From contig CAMBXY010000009.1 in NCBI GenBank assembly GCA_945871945.1, forward strand, positions 1 through 19,325: a stretch of 19,325 nt of DNA, given 5' to 3'. Source of the DNA: Bordetella parapertussis. GTDB lineage: Bacteria; Pseudomonadota; Gammaproteobacteria; Burkholderiales; Burkholderiaceae_C. Positions 7,599 through 16,765 of the stretch are shown here, piece after piece. Positions within the stretch are counted from its first letter, which is position 1. Each line of letters opens with the position of its first letter. Below the pieces are notes generated by a model. It was not told where the DNA came from. It ran no database searches and was given only the letters and a program-made list of their open reading frames with translations. Position numbers and translations under genes: made by a program.

Positions 7599-8521
7599 CC
7601 GACACTTTGCCGCTCCCCTCACTGGGCGCTCAGCGCTGCGGCTTGGTGGCCATCGTGGGCAAACCCAATGTGGGCAAGTCCACCTTGCTCAACGCCTTGG
7701 TGGGACAAAAAATCAGCATCACATCGCGCAAGGCGCAGACCACGCGTCACCGCATCACCGGCATGCGAACCACGGGCGAGACGCAATTTATTTTTGTCGA
7801 TACCCCGGGTTTTCAAACCGACCATGCCAACGCCCTGAACCGTTCACTCAACAAAACCGTGGTGGGTGCGGTCAGTGATGTGGATTTGGTGTTGTTCGTG
7901 GTGAATGCCGGTAGTTTTGCCGCCGCGGATGCCAAGGTGCTGGCTTTGTTGCACAAAGATATTCCGGTTTTATTGATTGCCAACAAGCTCGATAAAGTGC
8001 ATCGCCGCGAAGAGCTCGCACCGTGGTTGCAAGAGATGCAAACCCGTCACACGTTTGCCCAATTCATGCCTATGTCCGCCAAGAACCCCAAGGACATTGA
8101 GCGTTTGCTCACCCAGTGCAAAACCTTTTTGCCCGAGCAGGCTTGGTGGTACGGCGAAGATGAGCTGACCGACCGCAGCGAAAAATTCTTGGCCAGCGAA
8201 ATCATCCGAGAAAAACTGTTTCGCTTCACCGGCGATGAGTTGCCCTATACCTCTACCGTGATCATTGACACCTTCACCGAAGAACCAGGCAAAACCGTCT
8301 CTCGCATGGTGCGCATTGCCGCCACCATCGTGGTCGAGCGTGATGGCCATAAAGCCATGGTCATTGGCGAAGGCGGTGAGCGTCTCAAGCAAATCGGCAC
8401 CTTGGCTCGCCAAGAGCTGGAAAAGTTGATGGACGCCAAGGTGTTCATCGAGCTGTGGGTGAAAGTGCGTTCTGGCTGGGCCGATGACGAGGCGCGGGTG
8501 CGCAGCTTTGGCTACGAGTAA
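7595..8521 (+). CDS. era: GTPase Era
   Basis: Essential GTPase that binds the 3' end of 16S rRNA during 30S assembly. ATG at 7595 overlaps the rnc stop (ATGA) and has CAGGAG (7581-7586) 8 nt upstream, so it is preferred to the in-frame ATG at 7574. 308 residues. GTPase motifs: GKPNVGKST (22-30), DTPG (69-72), NKLD (130-133), SAK (161-163). The C-terminal KH domain has [13 protein letters not shown] and ends near [21 protein letters not shown], typical of Era. recO starts inside its last codons. Confidence 0.98.
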   Translation: MTDTLPLPSLGAQRCGLVAIVGKPNVGKSTLLNALVGQKISITSRKAQTTRHRITGMRTTGETQFIFVDTPGFQTDHANALNRSLNKTVVGAVSDVDLVLFVVNAGSFAAADAKVLALLHKDIPVLLIANKLDKVHRREELAPWLQEMQTRHTFAQFMPMSAKNPKDIERLLTQCKTFLPEQAWWYGEDELTDRSEKFLASEIIREKLFRFTGDELPYTSTVIIDTFTEEPGKTVSRMVRIAATIVVERDGHKAMVIGEGGERLKQIGTLARQELEKLMDAKVFIELWVKVRSGWADDEARVRSFGYE

Positions 8522-9281
8522 AACGGCGGCGCTCAGGGTTCTGGATGAACCCGCTTTTGTGCTTCACCATTACGACTGGAGCGAATCCAGCCGTATTTTG
8601 GAAGTCTTTAGCCGTCACCATGGGCGACTGGCCTTGGTGGCTAAAGGGGCCAAGCGCCCCACCTCCAGTTTGCGCGCGGTGTTGTTGCCTTTGCAACCCT
8701 TGTCTCTTTGTTATGGCGGTGACGCCGAGATTCGCACCTTAAAGAGCGCCGAGTGGGCGGGTGGTCATGTGATGCCTCGTGGTGAGGCTTTGCTGTCGGG
8801 CTACTATTTAAACGAGCTGCTGTTGCGCTTGCTCGCACGCGATGACCCGCACCCTGCGCTGTTTGACACGTACAGACAAACCGTCAAGATATTGGCCAGC
8901 GGTTTGGACAACACCATCGCGCCTTTGTTGCGTGCCTTCGAGTTACTCTTGTTAAGAGACATTGGTTTTTTGCCCGATGTATCGGTTCAAACCTTAACGC
9001 TTCAAGCCGTGCAATCTGAGCTTAGCTATGCCTTGTTTGCTGAAGGCGGTTTGCGAGCGGTAGAAGACGAGGGCGTGGCCTTAAAGGGCAGGCATTGGCT
9101 GCAATTGCACGACGCGCTCCATGCCGAGTCTGCCTTGACGGCCTTGTTGCGCTGCTGCGCCGAATTGCCGCCAGAGTTGCGCGCTGCCTTGCAAACCCAG
9201 CTGCGTAACCTCTTACACTACCACTGCGGTGTCAGCAGTTTGCGCACCCGTCAAGTGATGCTGGAACTGCTTGCTCTATGA
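8484..9281 (+). CDS. recO: DNA repair protein RecO
   Basis: Recombination mediator that helps RecR load RecA onto SSB-coated DNA. The frame is open from ATG at 8484 (265 residues, 38-nt overlap with era). A TTG at 8508 (257 residues, starting [11 protein letters not shown]) is an equally plausible start; neither has a good ribosome site. The N-terminal OB-fold segment [17 protein letters not shown] and [12 protein letters not shown] are RecO-like, as is [20 protein letters not shown] in the helical part. The C-terminus has Cys pairs (RCCAEL and YHCGV) but not the clear four-cysteine zinc finger of some RecO proteins. The gene sits between era and pdxJ as in many proteobacteria and overlaps pdxJ by 4 nt. 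Confidence 0.94.
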   Translation: MTRRGCAALATSKTAALRVLDEPAFVLHHYDWSESSRILEVFSRHHGRLALVAKGAKRPTSSLRAVLLPLQPLSLCYGGDAEIRTLKSAEWAGGHVMPRGEALLSGYYLNELLLRLLARDDPHPALFDTYRQTVKILASGLDNTIAPLLRAFELLLLRDIGFLPDVSVQTLTLQAVQSELSYALFAEGGLRAVEDEGVALKGRHWLQLHDALHAESALTALLRCCAELPPELRAALQTQLRNLLHYHCGVSSLRTRQVMLELLAL

Positions 9282-10012
9282 ACACCCATTTATCTGTCAA
9301 TTTGAATAAAGTGGCGCTGCTGCGAAATACCCGCCATTTGGGTATTCCCAGCGTTACCCGTGCGGCGAGCTTATGCTTGCAAGCCGGCGCTCAGGGCATC
9401 ACAGTCCATCCCCGACCCGACCAAAGGCATATCCGCGACAGCGATGTGCATGACTTGGCTGACTTGCTGCAAGACTGGCCAGACCGCGAATTCAATATCG
9501 AAGGCAATCCTTTGCACAACCTCATGGGCTTGGTTGAAAAATTTCGCCCGCAGCAAGTCACTTTTGTGCCTGACGGCCATGGGCAGTTCACCTCCGACCA
9601 CGGTTGGCGCTTTCCCGAAGATGCCGATGTCTTGCGACCCCTCATCGCGCAAGCCCAAGCTTGTGGTGCCAGAGTCAGCTTGTTTATGGACGCAGAGCCA
9701 GAATCTATGGTGTTTGCCAAAGAAGTGGGTGCTAACCGCGTAGAGCTTTATACCGAGCCCTATGCAGCCGCCCATGGTCAGCCCATGCAAGCGCAGGTGC
9801 TGGCGCAATTCAAAGCCACGGCCTTGGCCGCGCAGGCGGCGGGTCTGCAAGTCAACGCCGGTCATGACTTAAATTTGCTCAATTTGCGCGACTTTGTGCA
9901 AACCGTTCCCGATGTGAAAGAGGTGTCGATAGGCCACGCTCTGATGGCGGACGCCTTGGAAATGGGCTACAGCGCCACAGTTCAAGCTTATTTAAACTGC
10001 CTCAAACCATGA
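9278..10012 (+). CDS. pdxJ: Pyridoxine 5'-phosphate synthase PdxJ
   Basis: Joins 3-amino-1-hydroxyacetone phosphate and deoxyxylulose 5-phosphate to make pyridoxine 5'-phosphate, the precursor of PLP. 244 residues, normal length for this TIM-barrel enzyme. Visible active-site segments: [12 protein letters not shown] with His44, Arg46 and His51; EFNIEGNP with Glu75; [11 protein letters not shown] with His196; [11 protein letters not shown] with His220. ATG overlaps the recO stop (ATGA), and its own stop overlaps the acpS ATG in the same way, so the three are likely cotranslated. PLP made by this pathway is the cofactor of TrpB, encoded later in the window, though that is not a regulatory link. 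Confidence 0.98.
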   Translation: MNTHLSVNLNKVALLRNTRHLGIPSVTRAASLCLQAGAQGITVHPRPDQRHIRDSDVHDLADLLQDWPDREFNIEGNPLHNLMGLVEKFRPQQVTFVPDGHGQFTSDHGWRFPEDADVLRPLIAQAQACGARVSLFMDAEPESMVFAKEVGANRVELYTEPYAAAHGQPMQAQVLAQFKATALAAQAAGLQVNAGHDLNLLNLRDFVQTVPDVKEVSIGHALMADALEMGYSATVQAYLNCLKP

Positions 10013-10416
10013 GCCAGATTTACGGCATCGGCAACGATATCTGTGACATTCGCCGCATCCGAGCGGCTTTTGAGCGCCATGGCGAGCGTTTCGCGCAGAA
10101 GGTTTTGAGTGAGGCCGAAATGCAAACCTTTCGCGCACGCAGCCAGCGTTGGCCAGACCGTGGGATTCGTTTTTTGGCCACCCGTTTTTCGGTTAAAGAA
10201 TCTTTCAGCAAAGCCATTGGCTTAGGTATGCGAATGCCCATGACTTGGCGGCATTGCGAAGTCGGGCGTTTGCCCAGCGGCCAACCCACCATAGTGCTGC
10301 ACGGCGCCCTACAAGACTGGTTTGACAAACGCCAGCTGCGCGCTCATGTCAGCCTGAGTGATGAAAGCGACTACGCCACCAGCCAAGTTATTGTTGAACA
10401 AACCATCTCCGCCTGA
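10009..10416 (+). CDS. acpS: Holo-ACP synthase AcpS
   Basis: Transfers 4'-phosphopantetheine from CoA to the Ser of apo-AcpP (Ser37 of the protein at 474-713). 135 residues, slightly longer than the E. coli 126. The family motifs are clear: [12 protein letters not shown] with the metal ligand Asp10, and [17 protein letters not shown] with Glu64. The C-terminal [18 protein letters not shown] is also typical. ATG overlaps the pdxJ stop by 4 nt; this pdxJ-acpS pair is common in proteobacteria. nagZ follows after 3 nt. Confidence 0.97.
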   Translation: MSQIYGIGNDICDIRRIRAAFERHGERFAQKVLSEAEMQTFRARSQRWPDRGIRFLATRFSVKESFSKAIGLGMRMPMTWRHCEVGRLPSGQPTIVLHGALQDWFDKRQLRAHVSLSDESDYATSQVIVEQTISA

Positions 10417-10419
10417 ACC

Positions 10420-11520
10420 ATGAGCCCTGTCAAACACGCCCCGCTAATTATTGATATCGCTGGCACTGCACTCAGCGACACCGACCGTCGCCGCTTGGCG
10501 CACCCGCTGTGTGGCGGCATGATTTTGTTTGGCCGCAACTGGGTCAACCGCGAGCAGCTGCGCCAGCTGTGCGCCGACATTAAAAGTGTGCGCTCAGACT
10601 TGCTGATCTGCGTGGATCACGAGGGCGGGCGGGTGCAACGCTTTCGCACCGATGGCTTCACCCATTTACCCACCATGGCGGAGCTTGGCCAACTGTGGTT
10701 TGAAGATGAAGCGGGCTTAACCGGCAGCGGTGCCTTGAATGCCACCAACGCCGCCACGGCTTGCGGCTTTGTCTTGGCCTCAGAGTTGCGTGCCTGCGGT
10801 GTGGATTTCAGTTTCACGCCGGTGCTTGACCTTCACTTTGGCAAAAGCGGCGTGATTGGTGACCGCGCCTTTGCGCGAGATCCGCGCATGGTGGCTATGT
10901 TGGCCAAAAGCCTGATGCATGGTTTGTTGCAAGCGGGCATGGCCAATTGCGGCAAGCATTTCCCAGGCCACGGCTATGTGAAAGCCGATTCACACACCGA
11001 CATTCCTATCGACACGCGCAGCTTGAAAACCATCTTGCATGAAGACGCTTTGCCTTATGCGTGGCTTAGCACCAGTTTGAGCAGTGTCATGCCCGCGCAT
11101 GTGATTTACCCCAAGGTAGACCAGCGCCCCGCCGGTTTTTCTGCGCGCTGGCTCAAAGACATACTGCGTCATCAACTGGGGTTTCAGGGCGCGGTGTTCA
11201 GCGATGACTTGTCAATGGCAGGCGCGCGTTTGATTGATGGCCAAGAGGTGAGTTACACCCAAGCTGCGGTCACCGCTTTGCAAGCGGGCTGCGATTTGGT
11301 GTTGTTGTGCAACCAAAGCAACCCAGACAGCGCGGGCGGCGGTCAAGCCTTGGATGATTTACTGGCGGGCCTCGCCCAAGCGCAGCAGGCATCTGCGTGG
11401 CAACCCAGCCCTGTCAGTGAGCAGCGCCGCTTGGCACTGCTGCCAGCCTGCAAGGCCTTGGATTGGGAAGCTTTGATGCAATCCCCAAGCTATTTGAATG
11501 CTTTAAGCCTGCTGCCCTGA
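10420..11520 (+). CDS. nagZ: Beta-N-acetylhexosaminidase NagZ (GH3)
   Basis: Cytosolic glycosidase that removes N-acetylglucosamine from anhydro-muropeptides during cell-wall recycling; its products can signal AmpC induction where that system exists. 366 residues, normal for proteobacterial NagZ. Conserved parts: CGGMILFGRNW (31-41), CVDHEGGRVQRFR (64-76), KHFPGHGYVKADSH with the Asp190/His192 pair that serves as the unusual acid-base, and FSDDLSMAGA with the nucleophile in the Asp262-Asp263 pair. No signal peptide, as expected for a cytosolic enzyme. It is the last gene of the plus-strand run that begins at lepA. No ribosome site is obvious, so coupling to acpS is likely. Confidence 0.96.
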   Translation: MSPVKHAPLIIDIAGTALSDTDRRRLAHPLCGGMILFGRNWVNREQLRQLCADIKSVRSDLLICVDHEGGRVQRFRTDGFTHLPTMAELGQLWFEDEAGLTGSGALNATNAATACGFVLASELRACGVDFSFTPVLDLHFGKSGVIGDRAFARDPRMVAMLAKSLMHGLLQAGMANCGKHFPGHGYVKADSHTDIPIDTRSLKTILHEDALPYAWLSTSLSSVMPAHVIYPKVDQRPAGFSARWLKDILRHQLGFQGAVFSDDLSMAGARLIDGQEVSYTQAAVTALQAGCDLVLLCNQSNPDSAGGGQALDDLLAGLAQAQQASAWQPSPVSEQRRLALLPACKALDWEALMQSPSYLNALSLLP

Positions 11521-11525
11521 CAAAA

Positions 11526-11551
11526 CTGGGCCTAGGGAGTACCCACCCCAG
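11526..11551 (+). terminator. Weak stem-loop after nagZ
   Basis: CTGGG 11526-11530 pairs with CCCAG 11547-11551, with an inner GGG 11535-11537 and CCC 11542-11544. No T-run follows, so it is at most a partial or Rho-assisted stop for the nagZ transcript. Confidence 0.2.
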
Positions 11552-11568
11552 AGCCTCGTCAAAACAGT

Positions 11569-11622
11569 TAAAATAGCTCACTTACCCCGACGACAACGGG
11601 GGCTTAAGCAGGACTAAAGGAA
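11569..11622 (+). promoter_or_regulatory. Candidate promoter and leader of the zinc-ribbon gene
   Basis: TAAAAT at 11569-11574 could be a -10 box; no good -35 was found. A short stem (CCCCG 11585-11589 with CGGGG 11597-11601, loop ACGACAA) lies in the leader. The ribosome site AAAGGAAA (11616-11622 region) is clear and well spaced from ATG 11627. Confidence 0.35.
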
Positions 11623-11626
11623 ACCC

Positions 11627-11878
11627 ATGGCAACCAAATCTGGCAAAACCTCTGTTGACGAGAGCGGTCTTCGTTTTACCAGTCGTGAGAATGGCTCTCC
11701 CTTCGCTGGCATGGGCAAGATGGGTGAAACCATGTCTTGCATCAAGTGCGGCATGCACAAACCCCGACGTCAAGGCAGCCAGCAGCGCTTTGCAGGCAGC
11801 TTGGCTTTTTTCTGCCACGACTGCAAACCACCTAAGCCCGCTGTGCCAGCAACCCCTGCCGCCGCCAAAGCAGCTTAA
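11627..11878 (+). CDS. Small four-cysteine zinc-ribbon-like protein of unknown function
   Basis: 83 residues. A basic, hydrophilic N-terminus leads into two CxxC pairs, Cys38/Cys41 in SCIKCG and Cys63/Cys66 in FCHDCK, 21 residues apart; this is the spacing of a single treble-clef or zinc-ribbon unit. The C-terminal tail (67-83) is a Pro/Ala/Lys stretch that is probably disordered. No signal peptide or membrane segment is seen, so it is probably cytosolic and may bind nucleic acid or protein, which is inference. AAGGAAA just upstream supports the start and codon use looks like the neighbours. It has its own leader after nagZ and ends 12 nt from the convergent lysS. I do not recognise a named family. 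Confidence 0.8.
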   Translation: MATKSGKTSVDESGLRFTSRENGSPFAGMGKMGETMSCIKCGMHKPRRQGSQQRFAGSLAFFCHDCKPPKPAVPATPAAAKAA

Positions 11879-11890
11879 GCCTATTTCAGC

Positions 11891-13432
11891 TTATTGATGG
11901 CCCAGGTTTTCCCGACGCAAGGCGGGGAACAAAATCACGTCCCGAATACTGGGGCTGTCGGTTAAGAGCATCATCAAACGGTCAATGCCGATGCCGCAAC
12001 CACCGGCGGGCGGCATGCCGTACTCCAGTGCACGCACAAAATCATGGTCAAACAACATGGCCTCATCGTCGCCACTGTCTTTGGCATTGACCTGCGCATG
12101 AAAGCGAGCGGCTTGGTCTTCTGCATCATTCAACTCGCTGAAACCATTGCCAAATTCTCGTCCTGTGATGTAGAGCTCAAAGCGCTCGGTCACCTCGGGG
12201 TGGCTGTCGCTGGCGCGTGCCAAGGGTGAAATTTCCACCGGGTGCTCGCAAATGAAGGTGGGCTCCCAGAGTTTTTCTTCCACGGTTTCTTCAAAGTAAA
12301 GAACCTGCAAGCTGGCCAAACTGCGTGCCGACAGTTTGTGTTTTTCTTCGGAGTGGCCCAGCTTTTTCAGGGCATGAACCAACCATGCACTGTCGTCAAC
12401 ATGGTCTGCGGCTTCGGTGTGCGCCATGATGGCTTCGCGGATGGTGAGTCGGGCAAAGGGCTTGGACAAGTCCACCGGTTTGCCGTCATAGGTCAGCAGC
12501 AAAGTGCCCACGGCTTTGTGGGCGGCGTCGCGGATCAGGCTTTCGGTGAACTGCATCAGGTCTTGGTAGTTCCAATAGGCCGCGTAAAACTCCATCATGG
12601 TGAATTCGGGGTTGTGCCGCACGGAAATACCTTCATTGCGAAAGTTGCGGTTAATTTCAAACACCCGCTCGAACCCGCCCACCAACAGGCGCTTCAAGTA
12701 CAACTCAGGCGCGATGCGCAAGAACATTTGCTGGTCGAGTGCGTTGTGGTGGGTCTCGAAAGGCCTGGCATTGGCGCCCCCTGGGATGGGGTGCAACATG
12801 GGTGTTTCGACTTCCAAAAAGTCATGGTTCACCATGAACTCGCGAATACCGCTGACCGCTTTGCTGCGCGCTATAAAGCGCTGGCGAGCGGTCTCATCGG
12901 TGATCAAGTCGATATAGCGTTGGCGGTATTTAATTTCTTGGTCGTGGATGCCATGGAATTTGTCTGGCAGGGGACGCAGGCTTTTGGTCAGCATGCGAAG
13001 GGACGTTACATGCACCGACAATTCACCGGTTTTGGTTTTGAACAGATAGCCTTCAGCGCCCACGATGTCACCCAAATCCCAGTGTTTGAAGTCTTCATAA
13101 ACCTCAACGCCTACTTCCTCACCTTTGACATACACCTGCATGCGCTCGGTGCTGTCTTGCAAGGTGGCAAAACTGGCCTTGCCCATGACGCGTTTCAAAA
13201 CCATGCGACCGGCAATACGCACCGTGTGTTTTTCTTCTGCCAGCACCTCGGCGGTTTTGGCTCCGTGCGCGGTGTGCAGGGATTGCGCGTGGTGCGCGGG
13301 TTTGAAGTCGTTGGGGAAAGCCACCGGGCCGCCAAGGGCTTGGCGGGCGCGCATGGCGCTCAATTTCTCGCGACGTTCTGCGATAAGTTGGTTTTCGTCT
13401 TGGGGTTCGGGGGAGCTTGTGTTTTCGGACAT
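11891..13432 (-). CDS. lysS: Lysyl-tRNA synthetase, class II
   Basis: Charges tRNA-Lys with lysine. 513 residues, close to the E. coli 505. The N-terminal OB-fold anticodon-binding domain spans about 70-150. The class II catalytic core follows: motif 1 region around FLEVETPML (205-213), motif 2 [14 protein letters not shown] (264-277) and motif 3 GIGIDRL (480-486). The N-terminal helix [18 protein letters not shown] is typical of the family. No Shine-Dalgarno is evident; TAGAAT lies only 6 nt before ATG on the coding strand. It is divergent from the DUF3297 gene across 63 nt, and convergent with the zinc-ribbon gene with 12 nt between stops. Confidence 0.98.
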   Translation of the reverse strand: MSENTSSPEPQDENQLIAERREKLSAMRARQALGGPVAFPNDFKPAHHAQSLHTAHGAKTAEVLAEEKHTVRIAGRMVLKRVMGKASFATLQDSTERMQVYVKGEEVGVEVYEDFKHWDLGDIVGAEGYLFKTKTGELSVHVTSLRMLTKSLRPLPDKFHGIHDQEIKYRQRYIDLITDETARQRFIARSKAVSGIREFMVNHDFLEVETPMLHPIPGGANARPFETHHNALDQQMFLRIAPELYLKRLLVGGFERVFEINRNFRNEGISVRHNPEFTMMEFYAAYWNYQDLMQFTESLIRDAAHKAVGTLLLTYDGKPVDLSKPFARLTIREAIMAHTEAADHVDDSAWLVHALKKLGHSEEKHKLSARSLASLQVLYFEETVEEKLWEPTFICEHPVEISPLARASDSHPEVTERFELYITGREFGNGFSELNDAEDQAARFHAQVNAKDSGDDEAMLFDHDFVRALEYGMPPAGGCGIGIDRLMMLLTDSPSIRDVILFPALRRENLGHQ

Positions 13433-13495
13433 CCAAGGATTCTAAGAGTTCGCAGACAATAGAAGCTGTCTCCTAGCAGAACGAACTGAAACACC
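13433..13495. promoter_or_regulatory. Shared divergent promoter region, lysS and DUF3297 gene
   Basis: Only 63 nt separate the two start codons, so both promoters must overlap here or lie inside the opposing gene. On the minus strand TAGAAT sits 6 nt from the lysS ATG. On the plus strand GACAAT (about 13455-13460) is a possible -10 for the DUF3297 gene. Neither has a good -35. Confidence 0.35.
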
Positions 13496-13744
13496 ATGAG
13501 CGACACGCCTACCCGTCCCGAACTCCCCGACCGTTTGTCTATCGATGCCCGCAGCCCGCACTATGTAGAAGCGGTGTTCCACCACGACATCGGCATTCGT
13601 TTTAACGACAAAGAGCGCCACGATGTGGAGGAATACTGCATCAGCGAGGGCTGGGTGAAAGTGCCTGCGGGTAAAACCTTGGACCGCAAAGGCAAGCCCT
13701 TGCTGATTACCTTAAAGGGCAGGGTTGAGGTGTACTACCGCTGA
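13496..13744 (+). CDS. DUF3297 family protein
   Basis: 82 residues, recognised from LPDRLSIDARSPHY near the start, the central IGIRFNDKERHDVEEYCI, and the end segment AGKTLDRKGKPLLITLKG followed by VEVYYR. Members are small soluble proteins of unknown function found in many proteobacteria. No signal peptide or membrane segment. No ribosome site is obvious before ATG. It is the only plus-strand gene after 11.9 kb, divergent from lysS and convergent with accD with just 2 nt between stops, so its transcript must run antisense into accD unless it is stopped precisely. Confidence 0.88.
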   Translation: MSDTPTRPELPDRLSIDARSPHYVEAVFHHDIGIRFNDKERHDVEEYCISEGWVKVPAGKTLDRKGKPLLITLKGRVEVYYR

Positions 13745-13746
13745 AG

Positions 13747-14619
13747 TCAGGCGACTGAATCCGCGGGTTGCTTGGTCAGCATGGCCAAAGCATTGGCGAT
13801 GGTTTTGCGCAGGTCGCGGCGGTCGCAAATCAGGTCGAGTGCGCCTTTTTCCAGCAAAAACTCTGAACGCTGAAACCCCTCGGGCAGGGTCACGCGCACC
13901 GTGCTTTCAATCACCCTTGGCCCCGCAAAGCCAATCAGCGCTTTGGGTTCGGCAATCACCAAGTCGCCCATGAAAGCAAAGCCCGCCGACACGCCGCCCA
14001 TGGTGGGGTCGGTCAGTACGCTGATATAGGGCAGGCCTTTTTGCGCCAAACGGGTGAGGGAGGCATTGGTTTTGGCCATTTGCATCAGCGACAGCAAGCC
14101 CTCTTGCATGCGCGCGCCACCGGTGGCGGTGAAGCAAATGAAAGGCACTTTTTGTTCTATGGCGGTATGCACGCCGCGCACAAAGCGCTCGCCAACCACC
14201 GAGCCCATAGAGCCACCCATGAAGTCGAACTCGAAACAAGCCGCCACCACATTGATGCTGTGCACCGCACCGCCCATGACCACCAGCGCATCGGTCTCGC
14301 CGGTATTCTCTAAAGCTTCTTTCAAGCGTTCGGGGTATTTGCGGCTGTCCTTGAATTTCAAGGGGTCCATGGGCAACACCTCTTGGCCAATTTCATAGCG
14401 GCCTTCGGGGTCGAGGAAGGCGTCTAGACGCTTTCGGGCGGTAATACGGTGATGGTGGCTGCACTTGGGACAGACATTTTGGTTTTCTTCCAAATCGTTT
14501 TTGTAGAGGACCGTCTCGCAGCTGGGGCACTTAACCCACAAGCCTTCCGGCACGGTTCGCCGATCCGAAGGATCGGTTTGCTGGATTTTGGAGGGCAGCA
14601 GTTTTTCAAGCCAGCTCAT
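13747..14619 (-). CDS. accD: Acetyl-CoA carboxylase carboxyltransferase subunit beta
   Basis: With AccA it transfers carboxyl from carboxybiotin to acetyl-CoA, making malonyl-CoA for the FabF/FabG cycle. 290 residues, typical for beta-proteobacteria. The N-terminal zinc ribbon has Cys31, Cys34, Cys50 and Cys53 (KCPSCET and NVCPKCSHH). The crotonase-like core shows [31 protein letters not shown] and [21 protein letters not shown] about 7 nt before ATG supports the start. It follows trpA by 29 nt and is probably the last gene of the fimV/truA/trp transcript. folC, often the next gene in related bacteria, is not here. Confidence 0.98.
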   Translation of the reverse strand: MSWLEKLLPSKIQQTDPSDRRTVPEGLWVKCPSCETVLYKNDLEENQNVCPKCSHHHRITARKRLDAFLDPEGRYEIGQEVLPMDPLKFKDSRKYPERLKEALENTGETDALVVMGGAVHSINVVAACFEFDFMGGSMGSVVGERFVRGVHTAIEQKVPFICFTATGGARMQEGLLSLMQMAKTNASLTRLAQKGLPYISVLTDPTMGGVSAGFAFMGDLVIAEPKALIGFAGPRVIESTVRVTLPEGFQRSEFLLEKGALDLICDRRDLRKTIANALAMLTKQPADSVA

Positions 14620-14648
14620 CGGTATTCCTTAATCAAAGTGCAAAGGCA

Positions 14649-15458
14649 TTATGCGTCCAGCGCTTGGCGAATCTCGGCCATGAAGCTGCGCGCTTGTTCG
14701 GGTGCATGGCCCGGTGCGGCGGCCTCGACCAGCTGAATCAGCTTGCTGCCAATCACCACCGCGTCGGCCACTTGACCAATGGTGCTCGCTGTGGCTGCGT
14801 CGCGTATGCCAAAGCCCACGCCCACAGGGATGTGAACATGCTGGCGAATGCGCGGCAGCATGGCTTCGACCTCATCGGTATTGAGGGCACCCGAACCGGT
14901 CACGCCTTTGAGTGAAACGTAATACACATAACCGCTGGCCACTTCGGCGACTTGGCGCATGCGTTGGTCGGTGCTGGTGGGGGCGAGCAAAAAAATCAAG
15001 TCCATGTGATGCGCGCGCAAGCTGGCGGCAAAGTCCACGCACTCCTCAGGGGGGTAGTCAACGATAAGCACGCCGTCCACGCCAGCGGCAGCGGCGTCTT
15101 GCACAAAACTGTTGACGCCGTGCTGAAGGTTGTAGCTCTCTACTGGATTGGCATAGCCCATCAACACAATCGGGGTGGTTTTGTCGGTGGCGCGAAATTC
15201 GCGCACCATGGCCAGCACCTCACCCATGCCCACGCCATGTCGCAACGCGGCTTCGCCGGCTTTTTGAATCACCGGGCCATCCGCCATGGGGTCGCTGAAA
15301 GGCACGCCCAGTTCGATGATGTCAGCCCCGCCTTGCACCAGTGCGTGCATCAGGCCCAAGGTGTGCGAAGGCTCGGGAAAGCCGGCCATAAGGTAAGGAA
15401 TCAAGGCTTTACGCCCAGCACCTTTAAGGGCCGCCATCACGGGGCTGATGCGGCTCAT
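14649..15458 (-). CDS. trpA: Tryptophan synthase alpha subunit
   Basis: Cleaves indole-3-glycerol phosphate to indole and glyceraldehyde 3-phosphate; indole passes by tunnel to TrpB. The frame is open further upstream, but the ATG at 15458 is chosen: it has GGGAG about 6 nt ahead and overlaps the trpB stop as ATGA, giving 269 residues against 268 in E. coli. Catalytic Glu49 ([12 protein letters not shown]) and Asp60 (MADGPVIQ) fall at exactly the E. coli positions. [10 protein letters not shown] near the N-terminus and the phosphate-binding region [10 protein letters not shown] are conserved. Confidence 0.98.
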   Translation of the reverse strand: MSRISPVMAALKGAGRKALIPYLMAGFPEPSHTLGLMHALVQGGADIIELGVPFSDPMADGPVIQKAGEAALRHGVGMGEVLAMVREFRATDKTTPIVLMGYANPVESYNLQHGVNSFVQDAAAAGVDGVLIVDYPPEECVDFAASLRAHHMDLIFLLAPTSTDQRMRQVAEVASGYVYYVSLKGVTGSGALNTDEVEAMLPRIRQHVHIPVGVGFGIRDAATASTIGQVADAVVIGSKLIQLVEAAAPGHAPEQARSFMAEIRQALDA

Positions 15459-16738
15459 GCTTTGCTCCCATTCAATGCCGCCAGCGAGATGGCTTGCTCG
15501 CCTTTGACGGTTTGACCTTGGCAACTGGGCCGGCAAAAGAAGTCGGCGTTGGACAAATCGGCCACCGTGCCAATGTCTTTGTCACCTCGCCCCGACAGGT
15601 TCACCAAGATGGATTGCTGCGGCGTCATGGTTTTGGCCAGATTCATGGCATGGGCCACCGCGTGGCTCGATTCGAGTGCGGGAATGATGCCCTCGGTACG
15701 ACACAGGTAATGAAAAGCATCGAGTGCTTCTTGGTCGGTGACGCCTACATATTCGGCGCGCCCAATGTCTTTCAAAAAAGCGTGCTCGGGGCCAACGCCT
15801 GGGTAGTCAAGACCGGCGCTTACCGAATGGGTTTCGGTGATTTGTCCATTGGCGTCTTGCAGCACATAGGTGCGGTTGCCATGTAAAACACCAGGCACAC
15901 CGCGTTGGAGTGAGGCCGAGTGCCGGCCCGAGTCCATGCCTTCACCAGCAGCTTCAATGCCAATCAGTCGGGTTTTTTCAAACGGTATATAGGGGTAAAA
16001 AATACCCATGGCGTTGGAGCCGCCACCCACGCAGGCCAGCACCGCATCGGGTTGCAAGCCGTGGTGCATATTCGGCATTTGGGTGATGCATTCTTCGCCA
16101 ATCACGCTTTGAAAATCGCGTACCATCATCGGGTAGGGGTGCGGGCCCGCCACCGTGCCGATGATGTAAAAAGTGTCGTCCACATTGGCCACCCAGTCAC
16201 GCATGGCTTCATTCAGCGCGTCTTTGAGGGTTTTGCTGCCCGACTCCACCGGCACCACCGTGGCGCCCAAGAGCTTCATGCGGTAGACATTCGGGCTTTG
16301 GCGTTTCACATCTTCGCTGCCCATATAGACCACGCACTCCAAGCCGTAACGCGCACAAATGGTGGCGGTGGCGACACCGTGCTGTCCTGCGCCGGTCTCG
16401 GCAATGACGCGGGGTTTGCCCATGCGTTTGGCCAGCATGGCTTGGCCGATGGTGTTATTGATCTTGTGCGCGCCGGTGTGGTTCAGATCTTCACGTTTCA
16501 AGTAAATCTGCGCGCCACCCATCTCGCGGCTGATGCGAGCGGCATGGTAGATGGGGGAAGGGCGTCCCACAAAATGCGCCAACTCGGATTTGAATTCGGC
16601 GATGAAAGCAGGGTCGTGTTGGTACTGGGCGTAGGCGTCTTTCAGCTCTTCGATGGCATGGGTCAGGGTTTCGCTGATAAAGCTGCCGCCGTAAATGCCA
16701 AAGTGGCCGCGGGCGTCGGGTTGTTGGTAGTGAGACAT
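15455..16738 (-). CDS. trpB: Tryptophan synthase beta subunit
   Basis: PLP enzyme that condenses indole with serine to tryptophan. ATG at 16738 is chosen (GAGG 9 nt upstream); GTG at 16741 is directly before it and is possible. 427 residues, longer than the E. coli 397, through a C-terminal extension of about 25 residues after GRGDKDI that contains two Cys (FFCRPSCQG) and looks lineage-typical. PLP Lys92 lies in HTGAHKINN; the PLP phosphate loop is [18 protein letters not shown] is the conserved Glu/Gly loop. Overlaps trpA by 4 nt. No methyltransferase gene lies between trpB and trpA, unlike in some Burkholderia. Confidence 0.97.
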   Translation of the reverse strand: MSHYQQPDARGHFGIYGGSFISETLTHAIEELKDAYAQYQHDPAFIAEFKSELAHFVGRPSPIYHAARISREMGGAQIYLKREDLNHTGAHKINNTIGQAMLAKRMGKPRVIAETGAGQHGVATATICARYGLECVVYMGSEDVKRQSPNVYRMKLLGATVVPVESGSKTLKDALNEAMRDWVANVDDTFYIIGTVAGPHPYPMMVRDFQSVIGEECITQMPNMHHGLQPDAVLACVGGGSNAMGIFYPYIPFEKTRLIGIEAAGEGMDSGRHSASLQRGVPGVLHGNRTYVLQDANGQITETHSVSAGLDYPGVGPEHAFLKDIGRAEYVGVTDQEALDAFHYLCRTEGIIPALESSHAVAHAMNLAKTMTPQQSILVNLSGRGDKDIGTVADLSNADFFCRPSCQGQTVKGEQAISLAALNGSKA

Positions 16739-16765
16739 CACAAATATCCTCAGACTGACAAAAAT

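Noticed and set aside
11655..11897. Alternative plus-strand frame overlapping the zinc-ribbon gene
   Set aside because: No ribosome site, and it crosses into lysS; the 11627 frame has AAGGAAA and paired CxxC motifs.
12242..13462. 406-codon plus-strand open frame lying opposite lysS
   Set aside because: It mirrors a complete, well-conserved lysS. The composition (many Phe, Val, Gly, His) is that of an antisense shadow, and no domain or ribosome site is seen.
15459..15536. 26-residue N-terminal extension of TrpA
   Set aside because: The extension lies inside the trpB coding end, and the internal ATG at 15458 has a good ribosome site, the ATGA overlap and E. coli-like catalytic numbering.
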